From assembly GCF_900100175.1 (NCBI RefSeq), contig NZ_FNEM01000005.1:8934-72933 (forward strand): DNA of 64,000 nt. The letters run 5' to 3'. The translations under genes and the position numbers were made by a program. Source of the stretch: Ferrimonas sediminum. GTDB taxonomy: Bacteria; Pseudomonadota; Gammaproteobacteria; Enterobacterales; Shewanellaceae. This document shows, piece by piece, positions 1 through 8,200 of the stretch. The stretch's first letter is position 1, and each line of letters opens with the position of its first letter. Under the pieces are notes generated by a model. It saw only the letters and a list, made by a program, of their open reading frames with translations, was not told the origin of the DNA and made no database searches.

Positions 1-26
1 CTTTGGTTTTGATACGAGCAAAGACT

Positions 27-130
27 CTGGATTCTCGCCTACGCAAGAATGACAAAAGCGACAGACACTGGCTTCCCGCGTGCACGGGCACAACGAAGGA
101 GAAAGGTGTCGCCCTTGCGAACGCGAGGGC
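27..130. repeat. Cluster of three short hairpin repeats
   Basis: Three imperfect inverted repeats lie in a row at about 27-53, 66-94 and 111-130. The first two share a core of the form CTGG(A/C)TTC(T/C)CGC followed by a turn and a reversed arm ending near AATGAC or CACAACG. This resembles the short dispersed palindromes (CTGGATTCCCGC type) found between genes in many gammaproteobacteria. They lie downstream of the convergent GNAT gene. No T-run follows, so they are not clear terminators. Confidence 0.45.
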
Positions 131-161
131 CCAGTGGCTTTGGTTACAGCGAAAGGCGCGG

Positions 162-680
162 TCACTCCCCCAATGGAAGTTCATTGATGCTCGGACGCTC
201 AAATTGCTGGTCCCACAACTGACGCTCCTCATTGAAAAAACGCCTGGTCAGGATAAAACCAAACCGCTGCAATATCCTGGTCGAGGCGGTGTTACGCTCA
301 AAGGCCTCTGCCACCAGACGGTCGTCAGGATGATGCTCCGCCACCCAGCCCATCAGCACCGCCATGGCGCCGCAGCCAAGGCCTTGGCCCCAGTGGCGAC
401 GCCCCAGCTTGTACCCCACTTCATACAGCCCCGACTCCCCTGGGTAGAATGCCACGGTACCGATGTCGCCCAGTTGTGGATGCGTCACCACCCACAGCTT
501 GAGGCCATCAGGATTGTCATAACCGGCCAACAGGGCCGGCATCTGCTGCTGAATCTGTGCCAGGGTCTGCGGATCACGGTCGGTGTAACGCATCACCTCC
601 GGATCCCGTTCCAGATCGAACAGCCAGATTTCATCATCCGGCGTCAGTGATCTCATACCCAAGACGCTTCCCTTTGTCAT
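162..680 (-). CDS. GNAT family N-acetyltransferase
   Basis: A 172-residue protein of the RimJ/RimL-like acetyltransferase type, which moves an acetyl group from acetyl-CoA to an amine; the substrate cannot be read from the sequence. The LTPDDEIWLFDLERDPEVMRY opening is shortened here to its start LTPDDE and is followed by GTVAFYPGE, YEVGYKLGRRHWGQGLG (acetyl-CoA loop) and an ERNTAST...FGF ending, the usual order in this family. The frame stays open upstream to 866, but I chose the ATG at 680 because GGGAG lies about 9 bases before it and homology begins just after. It diverges from the small ORF at 751. Confidence 0.85.
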   Translation of the reverse strand: MTKGSVLGMRSLTPDDEIWLFDLERDPEVMRYTDRDPQTLAQIQQQMPALLAGYDNPDGLKLWVVTHPQLGDIGTVAFYPGESGLYEVGYKLGRRHWGQGLGCGAMAVLMGWVAEHHPDDRLVAEAFERNTASTRILQRFGFILTRRFFNEERQLWDQQFERPSINELPLGE

Positions 681-750
681 TACCGCATCTCCCGGAGAAA
701 AACATCGACTGAACTTGCAGCAAGTACGGCCATAAATCAATCGCTGTGGC

Positions 751-918
751 ATGAAGGCCAGCAACCGGGGCGCCGCCTTTGGCGCCTCCATCTTCAGTGC
801 CTCAGCCATGAACAGCTGCGCCTGGGAGTGCATGATGGAGCACAACGCCTGCGTGGAGTCGGGCACCAGCGAACGCTACTGCAAAAACCAGTACAGATCC
901 TGCCGCAGCCAGTGCTGA
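751..918 (+). CDS. Small six-cysteine peptide, possibly exported
   Basis: A 55-residue ORF too short for usual gene callers. Residues 1-19 (small and hydrophobic, ending SASA) could be a weak signal peptide. The rest holds six cysteines at 23, 27, 34, 44, 51 and 55, giving gaps of 3, 6, 9, 6 and 3 residues, an exact mirror pattern. That suits a disulfide-tied helical hairpin with nested pairs 23-55, 27-51 and 34-44; this is inference. No clear ribosome site precedes the ATG, which is the main doubt. A stop at 733-735 prevents any longer version. A strong terminator follows at 954-984. Function unknown. Confidence 0.5.
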   Translation: MKASNRGAAFGASIFSASAMNSCAWECMMEHNACVESGTSERYCKNQYRSCRSQC

Positions 919-953
919 TACCGCACCGGCCGCAACACTATCCAACAAAATAA

Positions 954-984
954 AACGGCAGCCTCAGGGCTGCCGTTTTTTGTA
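954..984. terminator. Bidirectional intrinsic terminator
   Basis: The hairpin ACGGCAGCC-tca-GGGCTGCCGT is followed by a T-run on the plus strand and preceded by AAAA, so it can end both the small ORF from the left and pgm from the right. Confidence 0.85.
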
Positions 985-1006
985 TTTTTTGTGTTTGATG
1001 GTCGGA

Positions 1007-2650
1007 CTACTCCGCGTCAAACACCGCACTGACCAGCGCCTTGGCGTCCTCGAGCAGTTGCTCAAGGTGAGCCTCGCTTTTCAAGCTTTCGGCATAGATC
1101 TTATAGATGGCTTCGGTACCGGACGGGCGGGCCGCAAACCAGCCGTTTTCGGTGACCACCTTCAGACCACCGATGGCGGCACCATTACCGGGAGCCTGGG
1201 TCAGGCGCGCCACAATGGCTTCACCCGCCAGGGTATCGGAGTGCACCTGCTCCGGCTCCATCGCCTTGAGCAAACTCTTCTGAGCATCATTGGCCGGTGC
1301 ATCGAGGCGGCGATAAAATGCCTGACCAAACTTCTGCTCCAACTGTCGATACTGCGCCGCCGGCGACTGGCCGGTGACCGCCAGAATCTCGGCCGCCAGC
1401 AGCCCCAGGATAAAGCCGTCCTTATCGGTGGAGAACGCCTGCCCCTGCTTATCGAGGAAGCTGGCACCGGCACTCTCTTCGCCGCCGAACGCCAGATTGC
1501 CCTGATGCAGACCGGACACAAACCACTTAAAGCCCACCGGCACCTCCATCAGCTGCCGGCCATGGCTGGCCACGACCCGATCGATGATGGCAGACGATAC
1601 CAACGTCTTGCCCACAGGCAGATCGCCGCGCCAATTTGGCCGGTGCCCCAGCAGATAGTCGATGGCCACCGCCAGGTAATGGTTGGGGTTCATCAAACCA
1701 CCATCGCGACACACAATGCCGTGGCGGTCGAAATCCGGGTCGTTACCGATGCTGATGTCAAAATCGTCTTTGATCTTCAGCAAGTTGGTCATGGCAAAGG
1801 GCGACGAGCAATCCATACGAATCTTGCCGTCTTTGTCCAGTGGCATAAAGGCAAACGCCGCATCCACTACAGGATTAACCACCTCGATGTCGATGTTGTA
1901 CTTGGCCGCAATCCGTGGCCAGGTATGCACACCGGAGCCGCCCATGGGGTCGACACCAATCTTCAGCTTGGCGCCGCGAATGGCGTCAAAATCGATGACA
2001 CCGGCAAGGTGATCGACGTAGGTACCGATCATGTCGACCGATTCAATCAGGCCGGTAGCCATGGCCACATCCAGGCTGACCTGCTGCACGCCGCTCAGGC
2101 CATCGCTCAGGTAGGCGTTAGCCCGCTCGGCAATGAAGCCAGTGGCATCGGTATCCGCCGGACCGCCATGGGGCGGGTTGTACTTAATGCCGCCGTCTTG
2201 CGGCGGATTGTGGGACGGGGTCAGAATCAGACCGTCGGCCCGATCGCCGCCCTGGCGATTATGATCCAAAATGGCATGGGAGATCACCGGCGTTGCCACA
2301 AAACCCCGCCCCTCTTGAACCCGGGCGGTTACGCCGTTGGCCGCCAGCACCTGCAACACCGAGGTGAACGCCGGCTGGCTCAGCCCATGGGTATCAAATC
2401 CCAGGTACATGGGACCGTCAAACCCCTGCATCTTGCGGTAGTCCACCACCGCTTGAGCAATCGCCAGAATGTGTGACTCGTTAAACGAGCGACTGAAGGC
2501 GCAGCCTCGATGGCCGGAGGTACCAAAACTGACTCGTTCTGAGGCATGCTTGGCATTGGGTTTCAGGGTGTAGTAACTGCTGACCAGATGACTGATGTCA
2601 GTGACATCAGCCGGGCTGGCCGTCTGGCCAGCTCGGGAGTGGTGTGCCAT
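1007..2650 (-). CDS. pgm: Phosphoglucomutase (alpha-D-glucose phosphate-specific)
   Basis: Interconverts glucose 1-phosphate and glucose 6-phosphate in the cytoplasm, linking glycolysis to glycogen and cell-envelope sugars. The 547 residues match the usual length. Visible motifs are TPSHNPP at 144-150 with the phosphoserine Ser146, the metal loop DPDFD at 304-308, the sugar-binding GGEESAGAS, and the phosphate-binding RPSGTE near the C-terminus. The gene starts 55 bases after seqA ends and is probably co-transcribed with it, an arrangement known from E. coli and relatives. It ends at the terminator at 954-984. Confidence 0.97.
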   Translation of the reverse strand: MAHHSRAGQTASPADVTDISHLVSSYYTLKPNAKHASERVSFGTSGHRGCAFSRSFNESHILAIAQAVVDYRKMQGFDGPMYLGFDTHGLSQPAFTSVLQVLAANGVTARVQEGRGFVATPVISHAILDHNRQGGDRADGLILTPSHNPPQDGGIKYNPPHGGPADTDATGFIAERANAYLSDGLSGVQQVSLDVAMATGLIESVDMIGTYVDHLAGVIDFDAIRGAKLKIGVDPMGGSGVHTWPRIAAKYNIDIEVVNPVVDAAFAFMPLDKDGKIRMDCSSPFAMTNLLKIKDDFDISIGNDPDFDRHGIVCRDGGLMNPNHYLAVAIDYLLGHRPNWRGDLPVGKTLVSSAIIDRVVASHGRQLMEVPVGFKWFVSGLHQGNLAFGGEESAGASFLDKQGQAFSTDKDGFILGLLAAEILAVTGQSPAAQYRQLEQKFGQAFYRRLDAPANDAQKSLLKAMEPEQVHSDTLAGEAIVARLTQAPGNGAAIGGLKVVTENGWFAARPSGTEAIYKIYAESLKSEAHLEQLLEDAKALVSAVFDAE

Positions 2651-2705
2651 AGATTATTGTCCTGCGTAACGCGTCCGTGCTTCGATGTACTTAACGTTAG
2701 CGACT

Positions 2706-3269
2706 TTAAATGCGTGCTGCAACGTCCTGGGCGACCTCATCGGGGCAACCCAGTTTTACCGCCACCGACTTCAGCAGTGTGCGCTTCTTGGCGGTATTGT
2801 TGTTGGACGTCACCCAATAGGTGCTGTCACCGATCTGCTTGGGATTGGCGGTCTTACTGGCCGACAGCAGCTCCTCTTTGCTGGTGGCAAAGTAGAGCCG
2901 GTCACGGCCGCGAATCTCCAGCACACCAGAAAACGCTTCCGGTTGCTGCCGGTACAGGGCGTCCAGCAGATACAGGAAGCGACCAACCGCCCCCTTCTGC
3001 TGTGTCAGCAGTGCATCGTCCAGCAATTCACTGAACTGGCCCGCTTCGGCGACCCGGGAGCGCACTTCCAGCTGAGGCGCCTCCTCAACCACGACACTGC
3101 TGCGCTGTTCCAGCCCCGGCTGACTGATCTGCTCGGGAATGGCCGCCTCTACGTTGCTCGTCTGCAGATTCAGCAAACGACGCAAAATGTCTGAGGCACT
3201 CTCGCCAATACGCTGAGTGTTACTGGCAATGTGGCTATACAGTTCGTCGTCGATTTCGATATATTTCAT
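2706..3269 (-). CDS. seqA: Negative modulator of replication initiation SeqA
   Basis: A 187-residue SeqA: it binds hemimethylated GATC sites behind the fork, sequesters oriC and delays re-initiation. The N-terminal oligomerisation part (MKYIEIDDELYSHIA, then ESASDILRRLL) and the C-terminal DNA-binding part (RFLYLLDALY, then STYWVTSNNNTAKKRTLL) are both clear; the Asn-rich TSNNNT turn is the GATC-reading loop. I chose the ATG at 3269, with GGAAAG just upstream, over a longer frame to 3455. It heads the seqA-pgm unit and diverges from ybfF. Confidence 0.96.
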   Translation of the reverse strand: MKYIEIDDELYSHIASNTQRIGESASDILRRLLNLQTSNVEAAIPEQISQPGLEQRSSVVVEEAPQLEVRSRVAEAGQFSELLDDALLTQQKGAVGRFLYLLDALYRQQPEAFSGVLEIRGRDRLYFATSKEELLSASKTANPKQIGDSTYWVTSNNNTAKKRTLLKSVAVKLGCPDEVAQDVAARI

Positions 3270-3303
3270 GGGCTTTCCGATCGCCGGGTTGATGTCGACA
3301 GGC

Positions 3304-3309
3304 ATTATA
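3304..3309 (-). promoter_or_regulatory. Probable -10 element of seqA-pgm
   Basis: A perfect TATAAT on the minus strand lies 35 bases before the seqA start codon. No good -35 hexamer is visible 16-18 bases upstream, so this is a candidate only. Confidence 0.4.
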
Positions 3310-3404
3310 ACCACACCAGACGAAATCAGGCTACGCCACCGTTTGCATTTTGCCGTTTGCGTCAGCACAATTTGCGCCATCAAAGCACTTCGCATCAGGA
3401 CGCT

Positions 3405-4181
3405 ATGCTGAACTTCATCGACCAGGGACACGGGCCCGCCGTGGTGTTGATCCACGGGCTGTTTGGAAATGCCGATAATTTAGGCCGTCTGGGAACGGCG
3501 CTTCAGGCCGCCCACTGGCGGGTCATTCGGGTTGACCTGCCCAACCACGGCCGTTCGGTCATGGGCTACCCCATGTCGCTGGCCAACATGGCCAAGGCAC
3601 TGGAGCAACTGCGCCAGCAGCTGGGCCTCGACCGCTGGGCCCTGGTGGGGCACTCACTGGGGGGCAAGGTGGCCATGACCTACGCCCAGTCCCATCCGCA
3701 ACAGGTGAGCGCCCTGGTGGTGGCCGACATCGCCCCGGTGGGGTATCAGACCCAGCGCCATCAATCGGTGCTCGCCACCCTGACCGAACTGAATCACCAG
3801 CCGCAACTGACCCGAAAATCTGCCCTGCAGAGCTTCAACCAGGCCGGCATTGACAGCGGAACCAGTGCCTTTTTGCTGAAAAACCTGCGCCCGGATGCTG
3901 ATGGTCACTACCACTGGCAGCTGGACATTGGTGCCATTGTCCATCACTACCCGGACATCATCGGCCCCCTGCCGGAGCACCCGCCCTATCCTGGCCCGGT
4001 GCTGTTTGTGAAAGGGGAACGATCCGACTACCTGCTGCCAGAACACCGACCGGAGATCGGCCGTCGTTTTCCCCAGGCAAAGGCGCGGATCATCACCGGC
4101 ACCGGCCACTGGCTGCACGCCGAAAAGCCCGACCAGTTCAACCGCCATGTGACCCAGTTTCTAGCGCCTTATCAAGGGTAA
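3405..4181 (+). CDS. ybfF: Alpha/beta-fold hydrolase (YbfF-type esterase)
   Basis: A 258-residue soluble alpha/beta hydrolase. It shows HGLFGN at 17-22 (oxyanion region), DLPNHGRS at 44-51, the nucleophile elbow GHSLGG at 82-87 with Ser84, and a C-terminal GTGHWLH carrying the catalytic His. In E. coli YbfF is an acyl-CoA/ester hydrolase; the natural substrate is not certain. The start at 3405 follows CAGGA and begins where homology begins; the frame is open back to 3231 but overlaps seqA. It diverges from seqA, the order seen in E. coli and Shewanella. Confidence 0.92.
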   Translation: MLNFIDQGHGPAVVLIHGLFGNADNLGRLGTALQAAHWRVIRVDLPNHGRSVMGYPMSLANMAKALEQLRQQLGLDRWALVGHSLGGKVAMTYAQSHPQQVSALVVADIAPVGYQTQRHQSVLATLTELNHQPQLTRKSALQSFNQAGIDSGTSAFLLKNLRPDADGHYHWQLDIGAIVHHYPDIIGPLPEHPPYPGPVLFVKGERSDYLLPEHRPEIGRRFPQAKARIITGTGHWLHAEKPDQFNRHVTQFLAPYQG

Positions 4182-4241
4182 ATCCCCTGCGATTGCTATG
4201 ATAACTTACCGCTGAAAACCGTTCTAACCCCTGTGAGGTTA

Positions 4242-4250
4242 TGCTATAGT
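4242..4250 (+). promoter_or_regulatory. Extended -10 promoter before the DUF2788 gene
   Basis: TGCTATAGT matches the extended -10 form TGnTATAAT with one mismatch, about 32 bases before the ATG at 4282. The -35 region (TTCTAA) is weak, as is common for extended -10 promoters. It could drive DUF2788, ybfE and fldA together. Confidence 0.45.
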
Positions 4251-4281
4251 AGCCCGCCGGTTTCGCCAGGATGGTAAAAGG

Positions 4282-4503
4282 ATGTTAGTCACAGACGTAG
4301 CACAGCTCGAAGCAGTAGGGTTAAACCTGTTTTTTGCAGCGGTGTTCTTTCTGATTGGAATGTCGATCCGGGACGTATTAAACAAAGGCGATGTTCCCCC
4401 ATTTGGTCGTGGCATCGTCTGGCTCGTGCTCTTTCTCGGCTGTGCCGGCTTTATCGCCAAAGGCATTATTCAGCTGGTATGGGAAGGGGCCGGGATTGGT
4501 TAA
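4282..4503 (+). CDS. DUF2788 small membrane protein
   Basis: A 73-residue protein with two hydrophobic segments (about 14-30 and 45-66) around a polar loop, matching the DUF2788 family found beside ybfE-fldA in Shewanella-like genomes. No function is known. It lies 13 bases before ybfE and is likely in the same transcript. Confidence 0.8.
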   Translation: MLVTDVAQLEAVGLNLFFAAVFFLIGMSIRDVLNKGDVPPFGRGIVWLVLFLGCAGFIAKGIIQLVWEGAGIG

Positions 4504-4516
4504 GTAGCGACAATGC

Positions 4517-4846
4517 ATGGCAGTAGAAAAGACGGATAGAACCACCATGGATCTGTTCGCGACTGAAAAGCGTCGCGGCAGACCCAGAAGCAACCCGTTG
4601 CCCCGAAAAGAGCAACTGCGAGTCAACAAGCGCAATCAGATCCAGCGTGACCGCACCATGGGGTTGAAACGAATTGAACTTAAAGTTTCCGATGAACTCT
4701 ATACTGCATTAAATGAGCAGGCGACCCTGGACAACGTCAGTCGCGGGCAATTGATAGAGTCCATTCTTCTGAAACAGTTTCAACAAGTTGGTAAGGCTGA
4801 TGACACTCTGTCAGCCGCAGTTATTGACGAACAAATAGGTAGATAA
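4517..4846 (+). CDS. ybfE: LexA-regulated protein family YbfE
   Basis: A 109-residue basic protein close to E. coli YbfE: the start MAVEKTDRTTMDLFA and the following RRGRPRSNPL are conserved, and the C-terminal half (KRIELKVSDELYTALNE, shortened to its core ELKVSDEL) looks like a ribbon-helix-helix fold, so DNA binding is likely. E. coli ybfE is in the SOS regulon, but I see no CTG-N10-CAG LexA box upstream here. The stop codon abuts the fldA start codon directly (4846/4847), indicating translational coupling. Confidence 0.85.
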   Translation: MAVEKTDRTTMDLFATEKRRGRPRSNPLPRKEQLRVNKRNQIQRDRTMGLKRIELKVSDELYTALNEQATLDNVSRGQLIESILLKQFQQVGKADDTLSAAVIDEQIGR

Positions 4847-5368
4847 ATGGCAAGCGTAGGTCTGTTTTTTGGCAGCGACACTGGCAACACCGAAGCCGTC
4901 GCCAAGATGATCCAGAAAAAACTGGGTGCAATGTGTGATGTAAAAGATATCGCTAAAAGCACCAAAGAAGAGATTGATGAGTTCAGCCTGCTGCTGTTCG
5001 GCATTCCGACCTGGTACTACGGCGAAGCCCAGTGTGACTGGGACGACTTCTTCCCCGAACTGGAGCAGATCGACTTTACCGATAAGCTGGTTGCCATCTT
5101 TGGTTGTGGCGATCAAGAGGATTACGCCGAGTACTTCCTCGATGCCATGGGTATGGTGGGTGACATCGTTCGCGATCGCGGCGGCATCATCGTTGGCCAC
5201 ACCTCCACCGAAGGCTTTGAGTTTGAAGCCTCCAAGGCGCTGGTTGATGACAACACCTTTGTGGGCCTGGGCATCGATGAAGATCGCCAGCCCGAGCTGA
5301 CCGAAAGCCGTGTCGACGCCTGGGTTAAGCAGATCTACGAAGAGATGTGCCTGGCGGAGCTGGCGTAA
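4847..5368 (+). CDS. fldA: Flavodoxin FldA
   Basis: A long-chain flavodoxin of 173 residues that carries electrons with FMN as cofactor. The phosphate-binding loop GSDTGNTE sits at 9-16, PTWYYGE gives the flavin-stacking aromatic, and FGCGDQEDYAEYF is the second FMN loop. It directly follows ybfE without a gap, as in E. coli. Unlike E. coli, fur does not follow; a convergent DUF4442 gene does. A bidirectional terminator follows. Confidence 0.96.
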   Translation: MASVGLFFGSDTGNTEAVAKMIQKKLGAMCDVKDIAKSTKEEIDEFSLLLFGIPTWYYGEAQCDWDDFFPELEQIDFTDKLVAIFGCGDQEDYAEYFLDAMGMVGDIVRDRGGIIVGHTSTEGFEFEASKALVDDNTFVGLGIDEDRQPELTESRVDAWVKQIYEEMCLAELA

Positions 5369-5392
5369 GCCCGGTTTTCCAGCCACACAAAA

Positions 5393-5418
5393 AAAACGGA
5401 CCCCAGGGTCCGTTTTTT
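5393..5418. terminator. Bidirectional intrinsic terminator
   Basis: CGGACCC-ca-GGGTCCG flanked by A-run and T-run, between convergent fldA and the DUF4442 gene. Confidence 0.85.
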
Positions 5419-5897
5419 TATGCCGCCTTTTTATCTTGACCGGCAAACACCTTGCGCACATACAGCACCCGGGTCAAGCGACACACCACCTCACCGCGAC
5501 CATCTTTCACCTCCACCACGAACTTCGGCAGGTATTTACTGCCATCGGCGGTAGCCTGGCGCACCTGACGGATGGTGGCTTCATCGATGACAAACTCTGC
5601 CGTCAACCGTCCCTTGCCGGGCTTAATAAAATCGATGTCGGCGGATTTGTCCCAAACCCGGTAGCCCCGCCCCAGTTTCCCCATCAGCAACAGGGCATAG
5701 AAGGGGTCGGTCATGGAAAACAGGCTGCCACCATAATGGCTGCGGTTGATGTTGCGGTTCCACGGGCGCTCCCGGAGCGCCACCCGGCAGTAACTGTAGT
5801 CCGGTGCCAGTTTTTCAATCTTAATGCTACTGAACAGCAGCGGTGGCCAAAGATTCATAATGCGGCGAAACGTTGCCGCCGAAACCGGGATTGCCAT
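5418..5897 (-). CDS. DUF4442 hot-dog-fold protein
   Basis: A 159-residue protein of the DUF4442 family, related to PaaI-type thioesterases. The NRNINRSHYGGSLF segment (core HYGGSLFSM) matches the place of the hot-dog helix, and the later strands (AEFVIDEATI, KFVVEVKDG, CRLTRVLYV) fit the sheet. The active-site acid of true thioesterases is not obvious. Acyl-thioester binding or hydrolysis is an inference from the fold. It is a single gene convergent with fldA. Confidence 0.8.
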   Translation of the reverse strand: MAIPVSAATFRRIMNLWPPLLFSSIKIEKLAPDYSYCRVALRERPWNRNINRSHYGGSLFSMTDPFYALLLMGKLGRGYRVWDKSADIDFIKPGKGRLTAEFVIDEATIRQVRQATADGSKYLPKFVVEVKDGRGEVVCRLTRVLYVRKVFAGQDKKAA

Positions 5898-6183
5898 ATC
5901 TCTCCATCTGGTATGACCTGCACAGAGGGCGTGTTATACCTTAACAACGGTGAAAAGTCATCCAATCAGAAACCTCTGAAAATCAGAGTATAAAGGAGGC
6001 AAATCAGACGACGACCCCAAGGTAACGCCAGCAACCCCCAAAGCCGGCAGTGAATAACACCATTCATGGCCGGGATACTCACGCCAATCGCTGCCAAAGC
6101 CCTTTGTTTCAAGGCTTTCTTTAGCCAGCATAATCCGCTAACTTAACCACACTCTTCCCCCTCTCTGCCGCTAAGAGGTACCT

Positions 6184-7404
6184 GTGGCCATGCATCCTAT
6201 ATTAAAGTCCGACAAACTCAGCACCGTCTGTTATGACATCCGTGGTCCGGTGGCTCGGGAAGCGAAACGACTGGAAGAGGAGGGCCACCGGGTTCTGAAG
6301 CTGAACATCGGCAACCCCGCCCCCTTTGGTTTCGAGGCCCCGGAGGAGATTGTCCGCGATGTCATTCACAACCTGCCTGAAAGCCAGGGCTATTGTGATG
6401 CCAAAGGGCTGTTTTCTGCCCGCAAGGCAGTGGTGCACTATTTCCAGCAGATGGGCATCCACGATCTGGATGTGGACGACGTTTACATCGGCAACGGCGT
6501 CTCAGAGCTGATTGTGATGGCGATGCAGGGCCTGCTCAACAACGGCGATGAAGTGCTGGTACCGGCACCGGACTACCCGCTATGGACCGCCGCCGTCCAT
6601 CTGGCGGGCGGCGCCGCCCGTCACTACCGCTGCGACGAACAGGCGGAGTGGTTTCCGGATCTGGACGACATTCGGGCCAAGATCACCCCGCGCACCAAGG
6701 CGCTGGTATTGATTAACCCCAACAACCCCACCGGCGCGGTCTACAGCAAAGAGGTGCTACTGGAACTGCTGCAGATTGCCCGTGAGCACAACCTGGTGGT
6801 GTTCTCCGACGAGATCTACGACAAGATCCTCTACGACGGTGCCGAGCACATCCCCACCTGCACCCTGGCAGACGACCTGCTGATCATCACCTTCAATGGC
6901 CTGTCCAAGGTATACCGGGCCGCCGGTTTCCGGGCTGGCTGGATGGTACTGACCGGCAACCGTGGCATCGCCAAGAACTACATCGAGGGGTTAGAGATGC
7001 TGGCGTCGATGCGGTTGTGCGCCAACGTGCCGGTGCAGCATGCCATTCAAACCGCGCTGGGCGGCTACCAAAGTATCAAGGAGCTGATTCTGCCCGGCGG
7101 CCGGTTGCTGGAACAGCGGGATCTGGTGGTGGACCGCCTCAACGCCATCGATGGTGTCAGTTGCACCCGTCCGAAGGGGGCGATGTACGCCTTTCCCAAG
7201 CTGGACGTAAACAAATTCAACCTGATCGATGACGAAAAACTGGTGTTGGATCTGCTGATGCAGGAGAAGATTCTGCTGGTTCAGGGTACGGCATTTAACT
7301 GGCCTGAACCGGATCATCTGCGGTTTGTGTTCCTGCCCCACATCGAAGATCTCGGCCGGGCCCTGGACAAATTTGAAGCCTTTCTCAGCCGCTACCGGCA
7401 GTGA
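6184..7404 (+). CDS. alaA: Glutamate-pyruvate aminotransferase AlaA
   Basis: A class I/II PLP-dependent aminotransferase of about 406 residues that makes alanine from pyruvate and glutamate. Motifs counted from the GTG: NPNNPTGA at 178-185, SDEIYDK at 208-214, and the Schiff-base lysine Lys242 in FNGLSKVYR. Two starts are possible: GTG at 6184, 5 bases after GAGG, or ATG at 6190, 11 bases after it. The next gene is yfbR, the same pair as yfbQ-yfbR in E. coli, but an intrinsic terminator lies between them. Confidence 0.94.
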   Translation: MAMHPILKSDKLSTVCYDIRGPVAREAKRLEEEGHRVLKLNIGNPAPFGFEAPEEIVRDVIHNLPESQGYCDAKGLFSARKAVVHYFQQMGIHDLDVDDVYIGNGVSELIVMAMQGLLNNGDEVLVPAPDYPLWTAAVHLAGGAARHYRCDEQAEWFPDLDDIRAKITPRTKALVLINPNNPTGAVYSKEVLLELLQIAREHNLVVFSDEIYDKILYDGAEHIPTCTLADDLLIITFNGLSKVYRAAGFRAGWMVLTGNRGIAKNYIEGLEMLASMRLCANVPVQHAIQTALGGYQSIKELILPGGRLLEQRDLVVDRLNAIDGVSCTRPKGAMYAFPKLDVNKFNLIDDEKLVLDLLMQEKILLVQGTAFNWPEPDHLRFVFLPHIEDLGRALDKFEAFLSRYRQ

Positions 7405-7426
7405 TAGACTGAGCCAACCCGTTTTT

Positions 7427-7453
7427 CAAAAAGCGCCCAAGGGCGCTTTTTTG
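7427..7453 (+). terminator. Intrinsic terminator after alaA
   Basis: AAAGCGCCC-aa-GGGCGCTTTTTT, 25 bases after the alaA stop and 40 bases before yfbR. Confidence 0.85.
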
Positions 7454-7492
7454 TCGATCAGCCCGCAGCGCTGATGACCCAAGGAGCCCGAC

Positions 7493-8092
7493 ATGAGCCA
7501 CAAGTTTTTAAACCTCGCCCTGCGGCAACGGCTGCTGAAGCGCTGGAGCCTGATGTATTCGATGCAGCCGGAATCGGTACTGGAGCACTCGGCCATCGTT
7601 GGCATCCTGACCTTTCTCACCGGTAAGATCGCCGAACAGCAAGGGCGGCAAGTGGATCTGAGCAAAATGCTCTCCCACGCCCTGCTTCACGACATGTCAG
7701 AGACCATTACCGGCGACGTGGTCACCCCGGTCAAACGGGCCAACGACACCCTGTACAACGAATTCAAGCAGCTGGAGCGGGCAGCAGAAAAACGCATCCT
7801 ACAGACCGCGCCGCCGGCGCTGCACGGAGCCATTGAGGAGGCCTTTAATCCCGGCGGCATCGAGCAGGAGCTGGTGAAAGCCTGCGACATCTATTCCGCC
7901 TATCTGAAGTGCCGGCTGGAGGTGGCCTTTGGCAACGCCGTCGAATTTGGTGACGCCCTGGCGCGCATGGAAGAGAGCGTGAAATCGGTCTGCGATCGCT
8001 ATCCGGAGATGGCCATACTGCACCAATGGTTCGGTGAAGACAGCGACTGTTCGGTGGATCACCTGATTACCTCCAACGATTCCGACAGTTAG
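7493..8092 (+). CDS. yfbR: 5'-deoxynucleotidase YfbR
   Basis: A 199-residue HD-domain phosphohydrolase that dephosphorylates deoxyribonucleoside 5'-monophosphates, part of nucleotide salvage and dUMP supply. The HD signature is visible: EHS with His32, HDMSE with His66-Asp67, and a late Asp132 in ACDIYSAY. The arginine-rich start (RQRLLKRWS) fits the substrate-binding region. The ATG at 7493 follows AAGGAGCCCGAC. It follows alaA, as in E. coli. Confidence 0.94.
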   Translation: MSHKFLNLALRQRLLKRWSLMYSMQPESVLEHSAIVGILTFLTGKIAEQQGRQVDLSKMLSHALLHDMSETITGDVVTPVKRANDTLYNEFKQLERAAEKRILQTAPPALHGAIEEAFNPGGIEQELVKACDIYSAYLKCRLEVAFGNAVEFGDALARMEESVKSVCDRYPEMAILHQWFGEDSDCSVDHLITSNDSDS

Positions 8093-8200
8093 CCTCCCAG
8101 TCAAAAAACTGTCATTCGACAATTTAATGACGGATAAATGTCACCAAAATCAAAGGGTAAGCTTATTCCGAATCGTTCTAGTCACTGACAGGATAAGCCC

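Noticed and set aside
980-2476. 498-residue plus-strand ORF
   Set aside because: It is the antisense shadow of pgm, rich in His, Gln and Arg, with no domain.
4240-4516. LexA box expected from the name of YbfE
   Set aside because: No CTG-N10-CAG site is seen upstream of DUF2788 or ybfE.
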